Made by a program: the position numbers and the translations under genes
Shown here: positions 7,390 through 17,194 of the stretch, piece after piece
Position numbering within the stretch: the first letter of the stretch is position 1
How the letters are laid out: each line of letters opens with the position of its first letter
The notes under the pieces: model-generated
The model's input: the letters and a program-made list of their open reading frames with translations, nothing else
The model's database searches: none
Told to the model about the DNA's origin: nothing
NCBI RefSeq assembly: GCF_000378145.1
Contig: NZ_KB899312.1
Coordinates: 1-32,901 of the forward strand
Direction: 5' to 3'
Source: Saccharibacillus kuerlensis DSM 22868
GTDB lineage: Bacteria; Bacillota; Bacilli; Paenibacillales; Paenibacillaceae
DNA: 32,901 bases

Positions 7390-8643
7390 TCAAATTGTCT
7401 GGCGCCACACGTTGGCACCAAGGTTTCGAAGATTGGTTACCAGATTGTCGTAACCCCGATCAATGTATTCTACACCCTCGATCTCGGTTACGCCGCCTTC
7501 TACAGTCAGACCGGCAATAACAAGCGCCGCTCCTGCACGCAGATCTGCAGCTTGTACTTTGGCTGCATTCAGTGTTCCGCCTTCGATAACGGCCGAACGA
7601 CCTTCGACGCGAATCTTTGCGCCCATGCGTACCAATTCGGGAACATGTTTGAAACGGTTGCTGTATACAAAATCGCTGAGAACGCTCGCGCCGTTTGCCT
7701 GTGTCAGCAGGCTGGTCATCGGTGACTGCAGATCAGTCGGAAAACCCGGATAGACCAGTGCCTTAACATCGATATGCTGGTAATCGGGTCCACCGATAAT
7801 ACGGATGCTCTCGTCCATTTCTTCAACCGTTACGCCCATTTCCTGCAGCTTGGCTGTCAGCGCCTCAAGATGTTTCGGAATTACGCTATCAATAAGGACA
7901 TTACCGCGCGTTGCTGCTGCGGCAATCATATAAGTACCGGCCTGAATACGGTCGGGAATAATCGAGTGACGGCAGCCGTGCAAAGTCTGAACGCCTTCGA
8001 TACGAATCGTTTCCGTACCGGCGCCCTTGATGCTGGCTCCCATGGAATTGAGTAAAGTCGCTACGTCTATAATTTCAGGCTCTTTGGCCGCATTTTCGAT
8101 AATTGTGGAGCCTTTGGCTTTGGCAGCCGCCAGCATAATATTGATTGTCGCGCCTACACTTGCGACATCGAGATAAATCTTGGTTCCGCGAAGTTCTTCG
8201 GAATGAAGATGGATTGCACCATGTTCATTTACCGCAGTTGCACCCAGCGCTTCAAAGCCTTTAATATGCTGATCGATAGGACGAGGTTCAAAATTGCAGC
8301 CTCCAGGAAGCCCAATCAGTGCCTCACCGAATTTACCGAGCAGCGCGCCCATCATATAATAAGAAGCCCGCAGCTTTTTAACCGGCCCATTGGGCATCGG
8401 AATGGATTTGACATTTGAAGGATCGATTCGCATCTGACTGCCTTCCCAAGATACGCGTGCACCGAGTCCTTCCAGAATTTCGGCATAAACCGCTACATCG
8501 CTGAGCAGCGGAAGATTGTCCAGTATCACTTCGGAATCTGCGAGGAGTGCCGCGGGAATAAGTGCGATTGCACTGTTTTTCGCACCGCTAATCGTTACCG
8601 TTCCTTGAAGCGGACGTCCGCCTGTGACCATTAATTTTTCCAT
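7390..8643 (-). CDS. murA: UDP-N-acetylglucosamine 1-carboxyvinyltransferase (MurA/MurZ type)
   Basis: MurA transfers enolpyruvate from phosphoenolpyruvate to UDP-GlcNAc, the first committed step of peptidoglycan synthesis, in the cytoplasm; fosfomycin inhibits the family by alkylating its active-site cysteine. The 417-residue protein has full family length, the Lys-Asn pair near the start (GAKNS, K22-N23) and the catalytic loop with C116 ([16 protein letters not shown]). Position between fba and rho corresponds to the second B. subtilis paralogue (murAB/murZ) rather than murAA, so a second murA elsewhere is likely. The ATG is preceded by AGGGGGA. tal and glpX, which flank murAB in B. subtilis, are absent. 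Confidence 0.97.
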   Translation of the reverse strand: MEKLMVTGGRPLQGTVTISGAKNSAIALIPAALLADSEVILDNLPLLSDVAVYAEILEGLGARVSWEGSQMRIDPSNVKSIPMPNGPVKKLRASYYMMGALLGKFGEALIGLPGGCNFEPRPIDQHIKGFEALGATAVNEHGAIHLHSEELRGTKIYLDVASVGATINIMLAAAKAKGSTIIENAAKEPEIIDVATLLNSMGASIKGAGTETIRIEGVQTLHGCRHSIIPDRIQAGTYMIAAAATRGNVLIDSVIPKHLEALTAKLQEMGVTVEEMDESIRIIGGPDYQHIDVKALVYPGFPTDLQSPMTSLLTQANGASVLSDFVYSNRFKHVPELVRMGAKIRVEGRSAVIEGGTLNAAKVQAADLRAGAALVIAGLTVEGGVTEIEGVEYIDRGYDNLVTNLRNLGANVWRQTI

Positions 8644-8665
8644 AAGTTCAAAGGTCCCCCTACTT

Positions 8666-8694
8666 GTTATACAGCCATTCGAAAAAGACTGGAA
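8666..8694 (-). promoter_or_regulatory. Probable murA promoter
   Basis: On the minus strand there is a -10 TATAAC (8666-8671) and, 17 bp upstream, a -35 TTCCAG (8689-8694), located 22-50 bp before the murA ATG. The -35 is weak. It lies between the fba terminator and murA, which fits separate transcription. Confidence 0.5.
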
Positions 8695-8748
8695 ATGATG
8701 GCGGTAAGCAAAGCAAGGTCCCGCCTGCCCGGAAAAAGATCTAGGCTT

Positions 8749-8790
8749 AAAACAAAATGGAAAGACACCGTTTAAACGGTGACCTTTCCA
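8749..8790 (-). terminator. fba terminator
   Basis: On the minus strand TGGAAAG plus CACCGTTT pairs with AAACGGTG plus CTTTCCA (8758-8790), followed by TTTTGTTTT. It lies about 70 nt past the fba stop. Confidence 0.85.
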
Positions 8791-8859
8791 TAATGAATGA
8801 GTGCTTCGGATTTTGCAATAAAAACCAGCCCTACGCGCAAAAAAGATAAAACGTGGCGC

Positions 8860-9714
8860 TTAGGCTTTGTTGCTGGAACCGAATTCTTTGATTTTGCCGA
8901 TAACTGTAGCTTTGATCGCATCGCGGCCCGGTACGATGAACGTACGTGGATCGTAAGCGTCCGGCTTAGCAGCCAAAACTTCGCGAACGACTTTCGAGAA
9001 AGCGATTTGGTTTTCGGTATTTACGTTGATTTTCGATGTGCCCAGGGAGATTGCTTTTTGAATATCGTGAGTCGGGATTCCTGTACCGCCGTGCAGTACG
9101 AGTGGAAGGCTAACCGCATTGCGGATTTCTTCCATCTCTTTGAAGCCCAGGTTTGGTTCGCCAAGGTAAGGACCGTGTACGGAACCCAGTGCCGGAGCCA
9201 GAGTGTCGATACCTGTTTCCTTAACAATGCGTACGCACTCGTCGAGGTCAGCGTACATGATGCCGCCGATTACGTCGTCTTCCTGTCCGCCTACTGTACC
9301 AACTTCAGCTTCTACGGAAGCGCCTTTGGCATGAGCGTATTCAACGACTTTTTTCGTCATTTCGATGTTCTCTTCGATCGGGTGGTGCGAACCGTCGATC
9401 ATGACGGAAGTAAAACCAGCGTCCAGAGCCGCTTTACACTTGTCGAAGCTCGAACCGTGGTCGAGGTGAATGGCAACCGGAACCGTGATGCTCATGTCCA
9501 TCAGAAGGCCTTCAACCATTTTCACGACTGTATTGAAACCGCCCATGTGACGAGCTGCGCCTTCGGATACACCGAGAATTACCGGCGATTTTTCTTCTTC
9601 AGCAGCGCCCAGGATGGCTTGCGTCCACTCGAGGTTATTGATATTGAATTGACCTACCGCGTATTTTCCTTCAAGAGCTTTGTTCAACATGTCTGTCATC
9701 GAAACTAATGGCAT
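8860..9714 (-). CDS. fba: Class II fructose-1,6-bisphosphate aldolase
   Basis: This enzyme splits fructose 1,6-bisphosphate into dihydroxyacetone phosphate and glyceraldehyde 3-phosphate using a zinc ion, in glycolysis and gluconeogenesis. The 284-residue protein has the class II motifs: AIHLDHG with the catalytic Asp85 and zinc ligand His86, the second ligand region in GSVHGPY, and the substrate loop LVLHGGTG followed by KINVNTE. Length equals that of B. subtilis FbaA. The ATG is preceded by TAGGAGGAA. It is followed by its own terminator, and spo0F lies upstream in the conserved spo0F-fba order. Confidence 0.98.
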   Translation of the reverse strand: MPLVSMTDMLNKALEGKYAVGQFNINNLEWTQAILGAAEEEKSPVILGVSEGAARHMGGFNTVVKMVEGLLMDMSITVPVAIHLDHGSSFDKCKAALDAGFTSVMIDGSHHPIEENIEMTKKVVEYAHAKGASVEAEVGTVGGQEDDVIGGIMYADLDECVRIVKETGIDTLAPALGSVHGPYLGEPNLGFKEMEEIRNAVSLPLVLHGGTGIPTHDIQKAISLGTSKINVNTENQIAFSKVVREVLAAKPDAYDPRTFIVPGRDAIKATVIGKIKEFGSSNKA

Positions 9715-9772
9715 GGTTGTTCCTCCTAATTAAATGTTGGATTCTATATTGAGCCGATATCCATACTTTTTC

Positions 9773-9801
9773 ATTATACCACTCTCGCCCCAAATACTAA
9801 A
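9773..9801 (-). promoter_or_regulatory. fba promoter
   Basis: On the minus strand there is a perfect -10 TATAAT (9773-9778) with a poor -35 TTTAGT 17 bp upstream (9796-9801). A weak -35 with repeats just upstream (9812-9850) suggests an activated promoter. The leader would be about 50 nt. Confidence 0.6.
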
Positions 9802-9811
9802 CAGGCAGGTT

Positions 9812-9850
9812 GCAAAGTCTCTACGATTTTGCATGAAAGACCGCAAAGTC
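9812..9850 (-). promoter_or_regulatory. Direct repeats upstream of the fba promoter (possible activator sites)
   Basis: On the minus strand GACTTTGC occurs twice (9843-9850 and 9812-9819), 31 bp apart, or about three helical turns, on the upstream side of the -35. The binding protein is unknown to me. Confidence 0.35.
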
Positions 9851-9863
9851 CCTTGTTTGACTA

Positions 9864-10229
9864 TTACCCTTGCAGGTACCGTCCGACCGCCAAGCGCATT
9901 TCGTCGATATCAAATGGCTTTGTAAAATGCATCAATGCCCCTTGATCCTTCGCTTCCTTAATCATATCCAGCTCTCCGTAGGCGGTCATCATAATCACTT
10001 TGATTTCAGGATCCATAGCTTTGATATGCCGTAAAATTTCCAAACCGTCCATTCCTGGAATTTTCATATCCAGCAGCACGAGGTCGGGACGATCGCTTTG
10101 AAGAAGTTCTAGAGCTTCCTTTCCGTTGGCCGCCTGATAAGTCTTGTATCCTTCGCTTCCAAATACTTCGGTCAGCAGCATACGAATTCCGTTTTGATCG
10201 TCGACGATCAAGATTTTCTGCTCACTCAT
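9864..10229 (-). CDS. spo0F: Sporulation phosphorelay response regulator Spo0F
   Basis: Spo0F takes phosphate from sporulation sensor kinases and passes it to Spo0B and then Spo0A. The single-domain receiver of 121 residues has the acidic pair D10-D11, the phosphoacceptor D54 in the Spo0F-type sequence [12 protein letters not shown]82, H101 and K104, all at the same numbers as B. subtilis Spo0F. I chose the ATG at 10229, preceded by a strong AGGGGGG; a longer open frame upstream has no support. It has no output domain. A good sigma-H promoter lies upstream. Position between pyrG and fba is the conserved one and marks the organism as a spore former. Confidence 0.97.
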   Translation of the reverse strand: MSEQKILIVDDQNGIRMLLTEVFGSEGYKTYQAANGKEALELLQSDRPDLVLLDMKIPGMDGLEILRHIKAMDPEIKVIMMTAYGELDMIKEAKDQGALMHFTKPFDIDEMRLAVGRYLQG

Positions 10230-10352
10230 TCGTTTATCCCCCCTGGTTGGTTTCCGCCGCATGACTATTTTTAAAAAACTGCGCCGGAAATGCTTTATAT
10301 GATGTGCAGGAGTTCCGCACTTCGTTATGAGTTTGTATCGCTTAAGAGACTT

Positions 10353-10379
10353 ATTCGACTTTTTACGGCAACTTCCTGC
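10353..10379 (-). promoter_or_regulatory. Sigma-H promoter of spo0F
   Basis: On the minus strand GCAGGAAGT (10371-10379), 11 bp and GTCGAAT (10353-10359) match the sigma-H pattern RnAGGAwww-N11/12-RnnGAAT, about 115 nt before the spo0F ATG. In B. subtilis spo0F is known to be transcribed by sigma-H RNA polymerase. Confidence 0.7.
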
Positions 10380-10395
10380 CAATTCCAGCAGGAAG
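10372..10395. promoter_or_regulatory. Inverted repeat overlapping the spo0F -35
   Basis: CTTCCTGC (10372-10379) and GCAGGAAG (10388-10395) are perfect 8-bp arms with an 8-bp spacer. One arm is the sigma-H -35 element itself. It could be an operator or a coincidental second copy of the -35 in the opposite direction. Confidence 0.45.
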
Positions 10396-10436
10396 CCCGA
10401 ATATTTCCCAGCAGAAAACGGCAGTAAAGAGAAATT

Positions 10437-10477
10437 ATAAAAAAGAAGGACCGGATTCTATCCGGTCCTTCTTTTTT
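10437..10477 (-). terminator. pyrG terminator
   Basis: A perfect stem AAAAGAAGGACCGGA/TCCGGTCCTTCTTTT with a 5-nt loop lies 15 nt past the pyrG stop. T runs follow the stem on both strands, so it may also stop plus-strand transcription. Confidence 0.9.
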
Positions 10478-10491
10478 ATTAAGTGATCCTA

Positions 10492-12117
<1,626 letters not shown>

Positions 12118-12201
12118 TCATTGTGAATAAAAACGTTCCGGCGCATCGGATTTAACAAAGCGGGATGGCTGCGTGTATGGAAAAAACACCCTATAAAAAA
12201 C

Positions 12202-12277
12202 AAAAAAAGTGACACCCGTGTCCACGGGGCACTTTTTATCGTCTCTTGCATATATTCCGTACTTAAATCAAAAGCCC
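12202..12277 (-). promoter_or_regulatory. pyrG leader attenuator (GGGC start plus terminator hairpin)
   Basis: The predicted transcript begins GGGCUUUU at 12277. About 37 nt downstream a hairpin AAAAAGTG.CCCGTG / CACGGG...CACTTTTT (12204-12237) ends in seven Ts, still about 100 nt before the pyrG start codon. In B. subtilis, low CTP causes repeated G addition at the GGGC start, and the poly-G tail pairs with a C/U-rich part of the terminator stem to allow read-through. Here the 5' strand of the stem contains CCCC, which could pair with such a tail. The sequence elements are seen; the mechanism is inferred by homology. Confidence 0.8.
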
Positions 12278-12284
12278 AAGCAAT

Positions 12285-12313
12285 AGTTTACCTGTTGGCT
12301 CAAGGGCTGTCAA
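12285..12313 (-). promoter_or_regulatory. pyrG promoter (sigma-A)
   Basis: On the minus strand there is a perfect -35 TTGACA (12308-12313), a 17-bp spacer and a -10 TAAACT (12285-12290). Seven bases later comes GGGC, the start sequence needed for reiterative G addition. The promoter lies between the rpoE stop codon and the attenuator. Confidence 0.85.
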
Positions 12314-12384
12314 GCAGGGAAAACGCGCATTTTCAGCCCAAATTCTCGTCAACGAAAAGTGTTCCAAGAAGGAAGAACCAGCGC

Positions 12385-12963
12385 TTAGCGTTCGCTATCG
12401 GCGTCGTCTTCCTCTTCGTCTTCCTCTTCTTCCATCAGTTCATCTTCACCGATTTCTTCGTCTTCGATATCTTCATCTTCGTCGATTTCGTCGTCGACAA
12501 TTACATCTTCGTCCACGTCTTCCTCGTCAGCGTCGAACAGATCATCGTCCTCGTCTTCATCGTTCGTGTCATCGAACGCTTCTTCGTCGGCATCGGCGAT
12601 CAGCGTAGTTTCGTCATCCAGATCATCGTCGTCCTCGTCGTTAATAATACGCGGACGCTTGGTGCCCAAGATCGGATCTTCGGATTTTTCAATCGGATAC
12701 CAGCGCTTCAGGCCCCAGAGGTTGGTACCTACGCAGGCAAAACGGCCGTCAATATTGATCTCCGTGTAGAGTTGAGCGATCATGTTCGCCGCTTCTTCAT
12801 CCGTAAGGCCGCGCTGACGCGCGACTTCTTTCATAAGATCCGGATAATAATAAGGTTCATTGACTTTCTTCAAAATCAAGAATGCCAGATCGACCATTGG
12901 CATTTCGCGAATTTTCTCTTGATCAATCGATAATTCAATAGATGCAGGTGTCAAGTGCGACAC
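12385..12963 (-). CDS. rpoE: RNA polymerase delta subunit
   Basis: Delta binds RNA polymerase in Gram-positive bacteria, speeds recycling and makes transcription more sensitive to initiating nucleotide levels. The N-terminal HARE-HTH-like domain (about 80 residues, MVDLAFLILKKVNEPYYYPD to NLWGLKRWYP) is followed by a tail of nearly uninterrupted Asp and Glu. The tail explains the dense GAC/GTC-type repeats at about 12400-12640. I favour the GTG at 12963, with GGAGAGG just upstream; an in-frame ATG at 12993 would add 10 residues but has no good ribosome binding site. It directly precedes pyrG, as in other Bacillales. Confidence 0.95.
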   Translation of the reverse strand: MSHLTPASIELSIDQEKIREMPMVDLAFLILKKVNEPYYYPDLMKEVARQRGLTDEEAANMIAQLYTEINIDGRFACVGTNLWGLKRWYPIEKSEDPILGTKRPRIINDEDDDDLDDETTLIADADEEAFDDTNDEDEDDDLFDADEEDVDEDVIVDDEIDEDEDIEDEEIGEDELMEEEEDEEEDDADSER

Positions 12964-13021
12964 TTCCTCTCCAACATAATGCAATTCGGTCATACAGAAA
13001 AAGTCAACCTAAGTAAAACCT

Positions 13022-13050
13022 ATCCGCGCTTAAAATGCAAGAAGCGCGGA
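13022..13050 (-). terminator. Hairpin after argS, probable terminator
   Basis: On the minus strand TCCGCGCTT and AAGCGCGGA form a perfect 9-bp stem with a 10-nt loop, 11 nt past the argS stop. Only TAGGTTTTAC follows, so termination may be incomplete and rpoE could receive read-through. Confidence 0.6.
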
Positions 13051-13060
13051 TGATTTCTTG

Positions 13061-14740
13061 TTACATCCGTTCCGGAGCCGACACACCGATCAGACGAAGC
13101 ACATTGGCGATAACGATACGGACAGCACCCAGCAGCGCCAAGCGGGCTTGAGTAACAGCCGCGTCTTCTGTAATGAAGCGCTCCGCTTTGTAATAACTGT
13201 GCAGCATCGCCGACACTTCATATACATAGCGGGTCAGGCGGTGCGGTGCATAACCTTCCGCAGCGATACGGATTTCTTCCGGCAGTTCGCCCAGTTTGCG
13301 AAGCAGATCGTATTCATGCTCAGCCGTCAGTTTGGACAGATCAACCTGTTCAAGCGGCAGCACAGAAACATTTTGTTCTTCCGCCTGGCGGAAAATGCTG
13401 CAGATGCGCGCGTGCGCATACTGCACGTAGAAAGCCGGATTCTCGTTCGACGTCGAAACGGCGAGATCCATGTCAAAGTCCAGATGCGAATCCATGCTGC
13501 GCATTGTGAAGAAGTAACGCATCGGATCGACACCTACTTCATCCATCAGATCCTCCATCGTTACGGCCTTACCGGTACGCTTGGACATTTTGACTTTCTC
13601 TCCGCCTTGGAAGAGGCTGACCATCTGCGCGATCAACACAATCAATTTGTCCGCATCGTTGCCGAGGCCCTGCATGGCGGCTTTCATCCGCGGAATATAG
13701 CCGTGGTGATCGGCGCCCCAGATATTCATGACTTTGTCGAACCCGCGCGCATATTTGTCTCTATGGTAGGCGATGTCCGGTGTCAGATACGTATAAGTAC
13801 CGTCGTTTTTAATCAGCACGCGGTCCTTGTCGTCGCCGTACTTGGTCGTTCTCAACCAAGTCGCACCGTCCAGTTCGTACACTTCGTCACGGCTGCGCAG
13901 TTCGTCGAGCGCATCCAGCACCTGTCCATTCTCGTACAGCGACGTTTCACTGAAGAAGACATCAAAGTGTACGCGGAAACGATCGAGATCCCGGCGGATT
14001 TTCTGCATTTCTTTTTCCAGTCCGTACGTACGCAGGTATTCCATCCGTTCGCCTTGGCTCATCGCCAGCAGACGGTCTCCTTCAATCTCGACAAGCTCCT
14101 TGGCAAAGCCTTTGATATCCTCGCCGTAGTAGCCGTCTTCCGGCATCTCCGCACTCTGTCCCAGCTCCTGCTTATAGCGGGCTTCGAGCGACAGGCATAA
14201 GTTCGTTACTTGTTTACCCGCGTCATTAATGTAGTATTCGCGTGTAACGTCGTAGCCGGCGAAATCAAGCAAATTGCACAGCGCATCACCTACAGCCGCC
14301 CCGCGAGCATGTCCAAGGTGAAGGCTTCCGGTAGGATTGGCACTGACAAATTCGAGCTGAACCCGCTGACCCTTGCCGTCTTCGATACGTCCGTAATTCT
14401 CACCCTGTGCATGAACGGTACCAACAACCGGATACAGGTAGCTCTTGTTCAGCGTAAAGTTGATAAATCCGGGTCCTGCAATATCCGCACGCTCGATTCC
14501 GGCCGCTTCGCGGTCCAGATTTTCGAGGATCGCTTCGGCGATCATACGCGGGTTCTTTTTAGCGATCCGGGTCAGCTGCATGGCGGCATTGGTGGCCAAA
14601 TCGCCGTGCGTCTTCTCCTTCGGTACTTCCAGCCCAATTTCCGGAATGTCGCTTTCAGCTACAAGGCCGGATTTGGCGATTGCCTGGGCGACTGCCGTTC
14701 TTACAGTGTTTTCAAGCTGTTCAAGCGGGTTAATCGTCAT
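13061..14740 (-). CDS. argS: Arginyl-tRNA synthetase
   Basis: This enzyme charges tRNA-Arg with arginine. The 559-residue class I synthetase has the N-terminal ArgRS domain, the HIGH motif as HLGH (141-144, within [15 protein letters not shown]), the KMSK motif (384-387) and a C-terminal DALR anticodon-binding domain ending near the Met-rich terminus. Length matches the B. subtilis enzyme. The ATG at 14740 lies inside the end of the upstream ywiB-like gene (11-bp overlap), with a GGAGGAA site, so the two are translationally coupled. No T-box leader is seen before the pair. Confidence 0.98.
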   Translation of the reverse strand: MTINPLEQLENTVRTAVAQAIAKSGLVAESDIPEIGLEVPKEKTHGDLATNAAMQLTRIAKKNPRMIAEAILENLDREAAGIERADIAGPGFINFTLNKSYLYPVVGTVHAQGENYGRIEDGKGQRVQLEFVSANPTGSLHLGHARGAAVGDALCNLLDFAGYDVTREYYINDAGKQVTNLCLSLEARYKQELGQSAEMPEDGYYGEDIKGFAKELVEIEGDRLLAMSQGERMEYLRTYGLEKEMQKIRRDLDRFRVHFDVFFSETSLYENGQVLDALDELRSRDEVYELDGATWLRTTKYGDDKDRVLIKNDGTYTYLTPDIAYHRDKYARGFDKVMNIWGADHHGYIPRMKAAMQGLGNDADKLIVLIAQMVSLFQGGEKVKMSKRTGKAVTMEDLMDEVGVDPMRYFFTMRSMDSHLDFDMDLAVSTSNENPAFYVQYAHARICSIFRQAEEQNVSVLPLEQVDLSKLTAEHEYDLLRKLGELPEEIRIAAEGYAPHRLTRYVYEVSAMLHSYYKAERFITEDAAVTQARLALLGAVRIVIANVLRLIGVSAPERM

Positions 14741-15164
14741 GTTGGTTGACTTCCTCCTGTATGGTTAAGCTAACGGCAAAATGACCCGAGATTACGTCTT
14801 GAACTTCCAACTCGTATTCCCAGTGAATCTCTCCCGTGGGGCCCTGCATGCGTACGCGAAGTTCCCGAGTATGGGCAACCATCGCAAAACGCGTGTAAGG
14901 CGAACGGTAAAAACCGGGCAAACTGCTCCCCTTGCGGAAAGACTGCTCCGATTCCACCTCGCCGTGGCGGATGACTTTGAGTTCTTCTTCCGTGACTTTA
15001 AGCAGTGTCCGTACGCTCTCCCGGCTTCCGTCGGCACCAGGCTCCTCGTAACGGATATACAGCGATTTTTCTTTCTGAAAAACCTGTCCGGCGAGCGTCT
15101 GCTCGACCGTCTCTTCGTCCTGTCGGCTGACAATCCGGATAAGGACACGGCTCATGTCTTGCAT
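14730..15164 (-). CDS. ywiB: DUF1934 family protein, YwiB-like
   Basis: The 144-residue protein belongs to the DUF1934/YwiB family, small calycin-like beta-barrel proteins of unknown function encoded directly before argS in Bacillales. Features typical of the family are the N-terminal [10 protein letters not shown] strand, the central [21 protein letters not shown] segment and the final [12 protein letters not shown]. The start at 15164 has GGAG about 10 nt upstream; a Met three codons on is an alternative. It overlaps argS by 11 bp. No function beyond this conserved pairing can be given. Confidence 0.9.
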   Translation of the reverse strand: MQDMSRVLIRIVSRQDEETVEQTLAGQVFQKEKSLYIRYEEPGADGSRESVRTLLKVTEEELKVIRHGEVESEQSFRKGSSLPGFYRSPYTRFAMVAHTRELRVRMQGPTGEIHWEYELEVQDVISGHFAVSLTIQEEVNQHDD

Positions 15165-15201
15165 ATCGCTTTCGCTCCAATCACTCTAATGAAGATTTCT
15201 T

Positions 15202-15215
15202 CTATAGTACTATAG
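15202..15215 (-). promoter_or_regulatory. Perfect 14-bp palindrome over the ywiB -10 region
   Basis: CTATAGTACTATAG is identical on both strands. On the minus strand it contains an extended -10 (TGC then TATAGT at 15209-15214) about 45 bp before ywiB; the -35 region is poor. A palindrome over a -10 element is a typical repressor site, but the protein is unknown. Confidence 0.45.
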
Positions 15216-15397
15216 CATATTCTAGCTGCCCGGCGGTCCGAATTCAAACAACTCGTTCGGAAAAAATAGAGGTATCCTACAGCATGTTTCGCACGCCGGC
15301 TGCTCTTTTCGGTTCGCTGACAACTTCTGACGTTTATTAGGATAGAAGAAACGCGGCAGCATATGCCTGATGCGAACCGACTTAAGGAGGAATAACG

Positions 15398-16075
15398 ATG
15401 CAGCCTCATGCCCATAACGAATCGCGTACGGGTTTCCGGCCGCTCCCGGCTTCCCTGTATTCTTCCACGGCACTTGAAGCTTCTCCCCGTCTGCTGGGAC
15501 AGACTCTGGTACGCCGTACCGAGATCGGGGAAATCCGGAGTCGAATCGTTGAAACGGAAAGTTACGGCGGCGTGGAAGACAAAGGAAGTCATGCCTATGG
15601 AGGACGCCGAACCTCCCGTACGGAGATTATCTTCAGCGCTGGTGGCCCGGCTTATATCTATCTGATTTACGGAATGTATCATTGTTTGAATGTCGTTACG
15701 GGGGAAAAAGACAACCCGCAGGCCGTTTTGATTCGTGCTGTCGAACCCTTGACCGAAGAAGATGAACGTCGCATGCGATTTTTTCGCAAAATCAAATCTA
15801 AAAAAATTGCCGACTTGTCGGGTGGACCCGGTAAGCTGTGCAAAGCACTCGATATCGACAAATCCCTGAATGGCTGCCGGCTGACCGTCCCAACCAGTCC
15901 GCTGTATCTTGAAGCCGGCGAAGATCCTTCCGGCTTGGAGATCGTTTGCGGTCCGCGAATCAATATCGATTATGCCGAGGAATACGCAGCCAAGCCATGG
16001 CGCTTTTTCATCAAGGACCATCCTTACGTTTCTATAAACGACAAAGCAAATCCACCCAAACCTTTTTACCTGTAA
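15398..16075 (+). CDS. DNA-3-methyladenine glycosylase (AAG/Mpg family)
   Basis: This base-excision repair enzyme removes alkylated purines such as 3-methyladenine and hypoxanthine by cutting the N-glycosidic bond. The 225-residue protein shows the family landmarks: RIVETESYGG with the catalytic Glu, DKGSHAYGGRRTSRTEIIF, and YIYLIYGMYHCLNVVTG, which shapes the flipped-base pocket. B. subtilis YxlJ is the same family. The ATG has an ideal TAAGGAGGA site 7-8 nt upstream. It is divergent from ywiB-argS and stands alone, followed by a hairpin terminator. I saw no convincing promoter in the 180 bp upstream. Confidence 0.95.
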   Translation: MQPHAHNESRTGFRPLPASLYSSTALEASPRLLGQTLVRRTEIGEIRSRIVETESYGGVEDKGSHAYGGRRTSRTEIIFSAGGPAYIYLIYGMYHCLNVVTGEKDNPQAVLIRAVEPLTEEDERRMRFFRKIKSKKIADLSGGPGKLCKALDIDKSLNGCRLTVPTSPLYLEAGEDPSGLEIVCGPRINIDYAEEYAAKPWRFFIKDHPYVSINDKANPPKPFYL

Positions 16076-16087
16076 ATTCATAGAACA

Positions 16088-16139
16088 GAAAAAAGCGCCG
16101 GCCTCCTTGTTAGGAGATCAGACGCTTTTCGCCATATCC
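16088..16139. terminator. Bidirectional terminator between the glycosylase gene and ywhD
   Basis: AAAAGCG (16091-16097) pairs with CGCTTTT (16133-16139), with an inner CTCC/GGAG stem and an asymmetric internal loop. The minus strand has a run of six Ts, the plus strand four, so it probably serves ywhD best. Confidence 0.65.
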
Positions 16140-16245
16140 TCGAACATCGAGTATTTCATACAGATCCCCTGTCTTCTCGAGCTGCCACGCTTCTCAGCGC
16201 CTCGATCCAAATATGGGACTCGGATTAGAAACTCAACTAAACCAC

Positions 16246-16758
16246 TTATCCGCCCAGCTCCTGCTTCAACTCTTCCGGCGAACGGTTCCACCATTCTTCA
16301 TTATGCGTAGTCAGCAGCTTTTTGAGCGCCGCTTTTGATTCTTCATCCATCTCGTTCAGCATAATTCTCCGTTTGATCGCATAATCCAGCTTGTTTACGT
16401 GATCGGCCAGAATTTTGAATCCACGCTTGCTCTCGCTGTTGATCCACATTTCGCAGGCTGTTGCACCCGCGTAGCTTCCGCCTTCTTCAGTCTTGTCGAC
16501 CGCTACCCAAACGAGCCACACCCGGCGTCCGCCTTCGGCATCCTCGCGATTGGCCGTAAACTTGATTCCGCGCTCTACCTTGCTCTTGGCATGCATCGCG
16601 CCTACGTCGATTCGGGCTTCACCTTCGTCTATAATAACCGGTGATACGTTGTTCAAGTTGATGGCTCCGGTGCCGAAGCCCTTATGTTTGCTGCTTTTTT
16701 GACTGCTGCTGATAATATTGAGCCCAATCGGCTTTTTGCCTATTTGCTTGTCTTCCAT
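16246..16758 (-). CDS. ywhD: YwhD family protein
   Basis: The 170-residue protein matches the YwhD family of Bacillales, conserved but without a known function. Diagnostic stretches are GFGTGAINLNNVSPVIID, DVGAMHAKSKVERGIKF, RVWLVWVAVD, YAGATACEMWI and the C-terminal EWWNRSPEEL. I chose the ATG at 16758 because it gives the usual family length; a TTG at 16785 would add nine residues. AAAGGGG lies about 14 nt upstream, slightly far. The gene stands alone between two plus-strand genes. In B. subtilis it lies in the same wider region as argS and pyrG. Confidence 0.92.
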   Translation of the reverse strand: MEDKQIGKKPIGLNIISSSQKSSKHKGFGTGAINLNNVSPVIIDEGEARIDVGAMHAKSKVERGIKFTANREDAEGGRRVWLVWVAVDKTEEGGSYAGATACEMWINSESKRGFKILADHVNKLDYAIKRRIMLNEMDEESKAALKKLLTTHNEEWWNRSPEELKQELGG

Positions 16759-16848
16759 AGCGGGAATTCGCGCCCCTTTCGGCAAGTAAATTCATCCAAA
16801 TTCTTGCAAAACGTCAATCTTTTTTCATGAAACTCTTTATCATTTTCT

Positions 16849-16876
16849 ATTCTATCCGATAAAAAGACGAAAGCAA
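16849..16876 (-). promoter_or_regulatory. ywhD promoter (sigma-A)
   Basis: On the minus strand there is a -35 TTGCTT (16871-16876), a 16-bp spacer and a -10 TAGAAT (16849-16854), about 90 bp before the ywhD ATG. Confidence 0.6.
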
Positions 16877-16880
16877 AACA

Positions 16881-16903
16881 AAAAAACCTGGATTTGACCG
16901 GGT
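16881..16903 (-). terminator. Terminator-like hairpin with no obvious gene behind it
   Basis: On the minus strand ACCCGG, six bases and CCAGGT (one G-U) is followed by TTTTTTGTTTT. It lies just upstream of the ywhD promoter, but no minus-strand gene is seen between here and the P60 gene. It may insulate ywhD or end a short unannotated RNA. Confidence 0.5.
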
Positions 16904-17072
16904 AAAATAAGTAAAAAAACGCCTGATTGACTGCTCCAGACGACAAATGCAAACTTAATTTTCGACAAATATTCCCTTTTTAACTTCAGTAAAACCCTAC
17001 AGCCGCAAGGTTTTGCTCGTTTTGGTGGAAGGTCCGTGTCAAACGTGCACTAAAATAAAGTTAAATAAAGGT

Positions 17073-17101
17073 TTGCCAACAGCTGAGTCCTTTGCTACAA
17101 T
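17073..17101 (+). promoter_or_regulatory. P60 gene promoter (sigma-A, extended -10)
   Basis: There is a -35 TTGCCA (17073-17078), a 17-bp spacer and a -10 TACAAT (17096-17101) preceded by TGC, an extended -10. Transcription would start near 17108, giving a leader of about 245 nt that contains the riboswitch. Confidence 0.75.
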
Positions 17102-17194
17102 GTGACTTGTGAGTAGTAACAACTTTGTAAACTTTGATTCAAGCCATATAGCAAAACACAACAAATACGGTACGAACATCATGAATAGACAACT

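Noticed and set aside
8797-9708. Open frame of 303 codons opposite fba
   Set aside because: Antisense shadow of a highly expressed, codon-biased gene; no independent support.
12400-12640. Apparent trinucleotide repeat or microsatellite
   Set aside because: The repeats are codons for the acidic tail of RNA polymerase delta, a normal family feature.
12295-12933. Plus-strand frame full of Phe, Val and Ile, resembling a membrane protein
   Set aside because: It is the complement of the Asp/Glu-rich tail of the delta subunit; GAC/GAA codons read backwards as hydrophobic ones.
13058-14200. Open frame of 380 codons opposite argS
   Set aside because: Antisense shadow, His- and Arg-rich with no domain, and no upstream ribosome binding site.
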